Below are positions 4,764 to 5,336 of a DNA stretch of 5,336 nt, in pieces. How positions within the stretch are numbered: position 1 is the first letter of the stretch; each line of letters starts with the position of its first letter. The translations under genes and the position numbers were made by a program. The notes under the pieces are model-generated. The model was not told where the DNA came from, did not search any database, and worked only from the letters and a program-made list of their open reading frames with translations. Origin of the DNA: Phyllobacteriaceae bacterium (GTDB taxonomy: Bacteria > Pseudomonadota > Alphaproteobacteria > Rhizobiales > Devosiaceae); NCBI GenBank assembly GCA_012799265.1, contig JAAZLP010000439.1:1-5336 (forward strand), written 5' to 3'.

Positions 4764-5336
4764 ATGCGCAGGTTGATGGTGACAACTTTTGCTTTCGCGC
4801 TCACCATGATGGCCCTGCCCGCTCTGGCGCAGCACGTCACCTTCAGCGGCAATGTCGCCTATCGCGAACGCATCGCCCTGCCGGCAGGTGCCCAGCTCAA
4901 CATCACGCTGGTCGAGCTACCGCACGCCACACCTGTTGCCGGCGCATCGGCGAACGTCCCTGCGACGGGTGGCGTCTCCCTCGCATTCGAGCTCAATCTC
5001 CGCCGCGCCCTGCGCGCTGACACCGCCTATGGCCTCATCGCCGAGATCACCGCGGGCCCCGGCTTTTATTTCCGCAATGCCGAGCCTGTTGTCGTCGATC
5101 CGGCCAATCCCACGAACATCGCCATTCTAGTCCGCGCCGCGCCAGCGCCCATTCCTGCTCCCAAGCCCGACATGCCCCTCCCGCCACCTGAACTCACCGA
5201 CATCACCTGGACCGTCACCAGCATTGGCGGTCGTCCGGCCTCCGGCCCCCGTCCCATCACCCTCTCCATCGGCGGGGACTTGGCCGTTGGCGCCAATGGC
5301 GGTTGCAACAATTACTTCACCGATGCGCGCATCGAC
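4764..5336 (+). CDS. Exported YbaY-like plus META (HslJ-like) domain protein (3' end cut by window end)
   Basis: The frame runs open from ATG at 4764 to the window end (191 codons) without a stop. Residues 1-22 are a clear Sec signal peptide: MRRL, a hydrophobic core (TTFAFALTMMALP), and ALA before Q23 as the cleavage site. There is no lipobox cysteine, so the mature protein should be periplasmic or secreted rather than a lipoprotein. Residues about 24-124 resemble the YbaY/YscW-type beta domain (VTFSGNVAYRERIALPAGAQLNITLVEL, then TAYGLIAEI and GFYFRN). A proline-rich linker follows at 125-143. A META domain then begins (ITWTVTSIGG at 147-156, GANGGCNNYF at 176-185); META domains occur in the heat-inducible lipoprotein HslJ. 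Function is unknown; envelope stress or inhibitor-type roles are guesses. AGGAG (4753-4757) sits 6 nt before the start. It lies 66 bp after allA on the same strand and is not obviously functionally related to it. Confidence 0.85.
   Translation, partial: MRRLMVTTFAFALTMMALPALAQHVTFSGNVAYRERIALPAGAQLNITLVELPHATPVAGASANVPATGGVSLAFELNLRRALRADTAYGLIAEITAGPGFYFRNAEPVVVDPANPTNIAILVRAAPAPIPAPKPDMPLPPPELTDITWTVTSIGGRPASGPRPITLSIGGDLAVGANGGCNNYFTDARID

Noticed and set aside
1..5336. CRISPR array, tRNA, rRNA, insertion sequence ends or long repeats
   Set aside because: Reading both strands by eye showed no regularly spaced repeats, no tRNA-like arms and no transposase. The only clear repeat is the operator palindrome.

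Overview
The window is GC-rich, densely coding bacterial DNA. It has the look of an alphaproteobacterium, probably Hyphomicrobiales (Rhizobiales). The pointers are the codon use, the ArsR plus AHSA1/SRPBCC gene pair, the YbaY-META secreted protein and the allantoin-type ureide genes. The taxon is inferred from gene style only; no rRNA or other marker is present.

Layout. (1) Positions 1-2151, plus strand, appear to be the right end of an integrated mobile element. They hold a GNAT acetyltransferase of the TacT toxin type, cut by the window start, and 19 bp later a complete large serine recombinase. (2) Positions 2123-2955, minus strand, hold two tandem SRPBCC/AHSA1 genes with a 4-bp ATGA overlap. 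The downstream one lacks the usual C-terminal region, and its 3' end overlaps the recombinase 3' end antisense by 29 bp. (3) Positions 2956-3004 are a compact divergent control region with a perfect 8-4-8 palindrome. (4) Positions 3005-3337, plus strand, are the ArsR-family regulator that very likely binds it. (5) Positions 3384-4697, plus strand, are allE and allA, separated by 3 bp. (6) From 4764 to the window end is the start of an exported YbaY-META two-domain protein.

How the parts work together. AllE and AllA are consecutive steps of ureide breakdown: (S)-ureidoglycine to (S)-ureidoglycolate, then to glyoxylate and urea. The ArsR protein probably represses itself and the SRPBCC pair from one shared operator, and its own mRNA may be leaderless. 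The recombinase-GNAT block looks foreign to this neighbourhood. Its boundary seems to fall inside the 3' end of the first SRPBCC gene, so integration would have truncated the host gene and supplied the last codons of the recombinase.

The most notable observations are this inferred integration junction and the operator in which two promoters, a palindrome and a start codon are stacked in about 40 bp. I see no CRISPR array, RNA gene, insertion sequence or clear terminator. No stretch longer than 300 bases lacks a gene. Nothing here is clearly a wholly new system.
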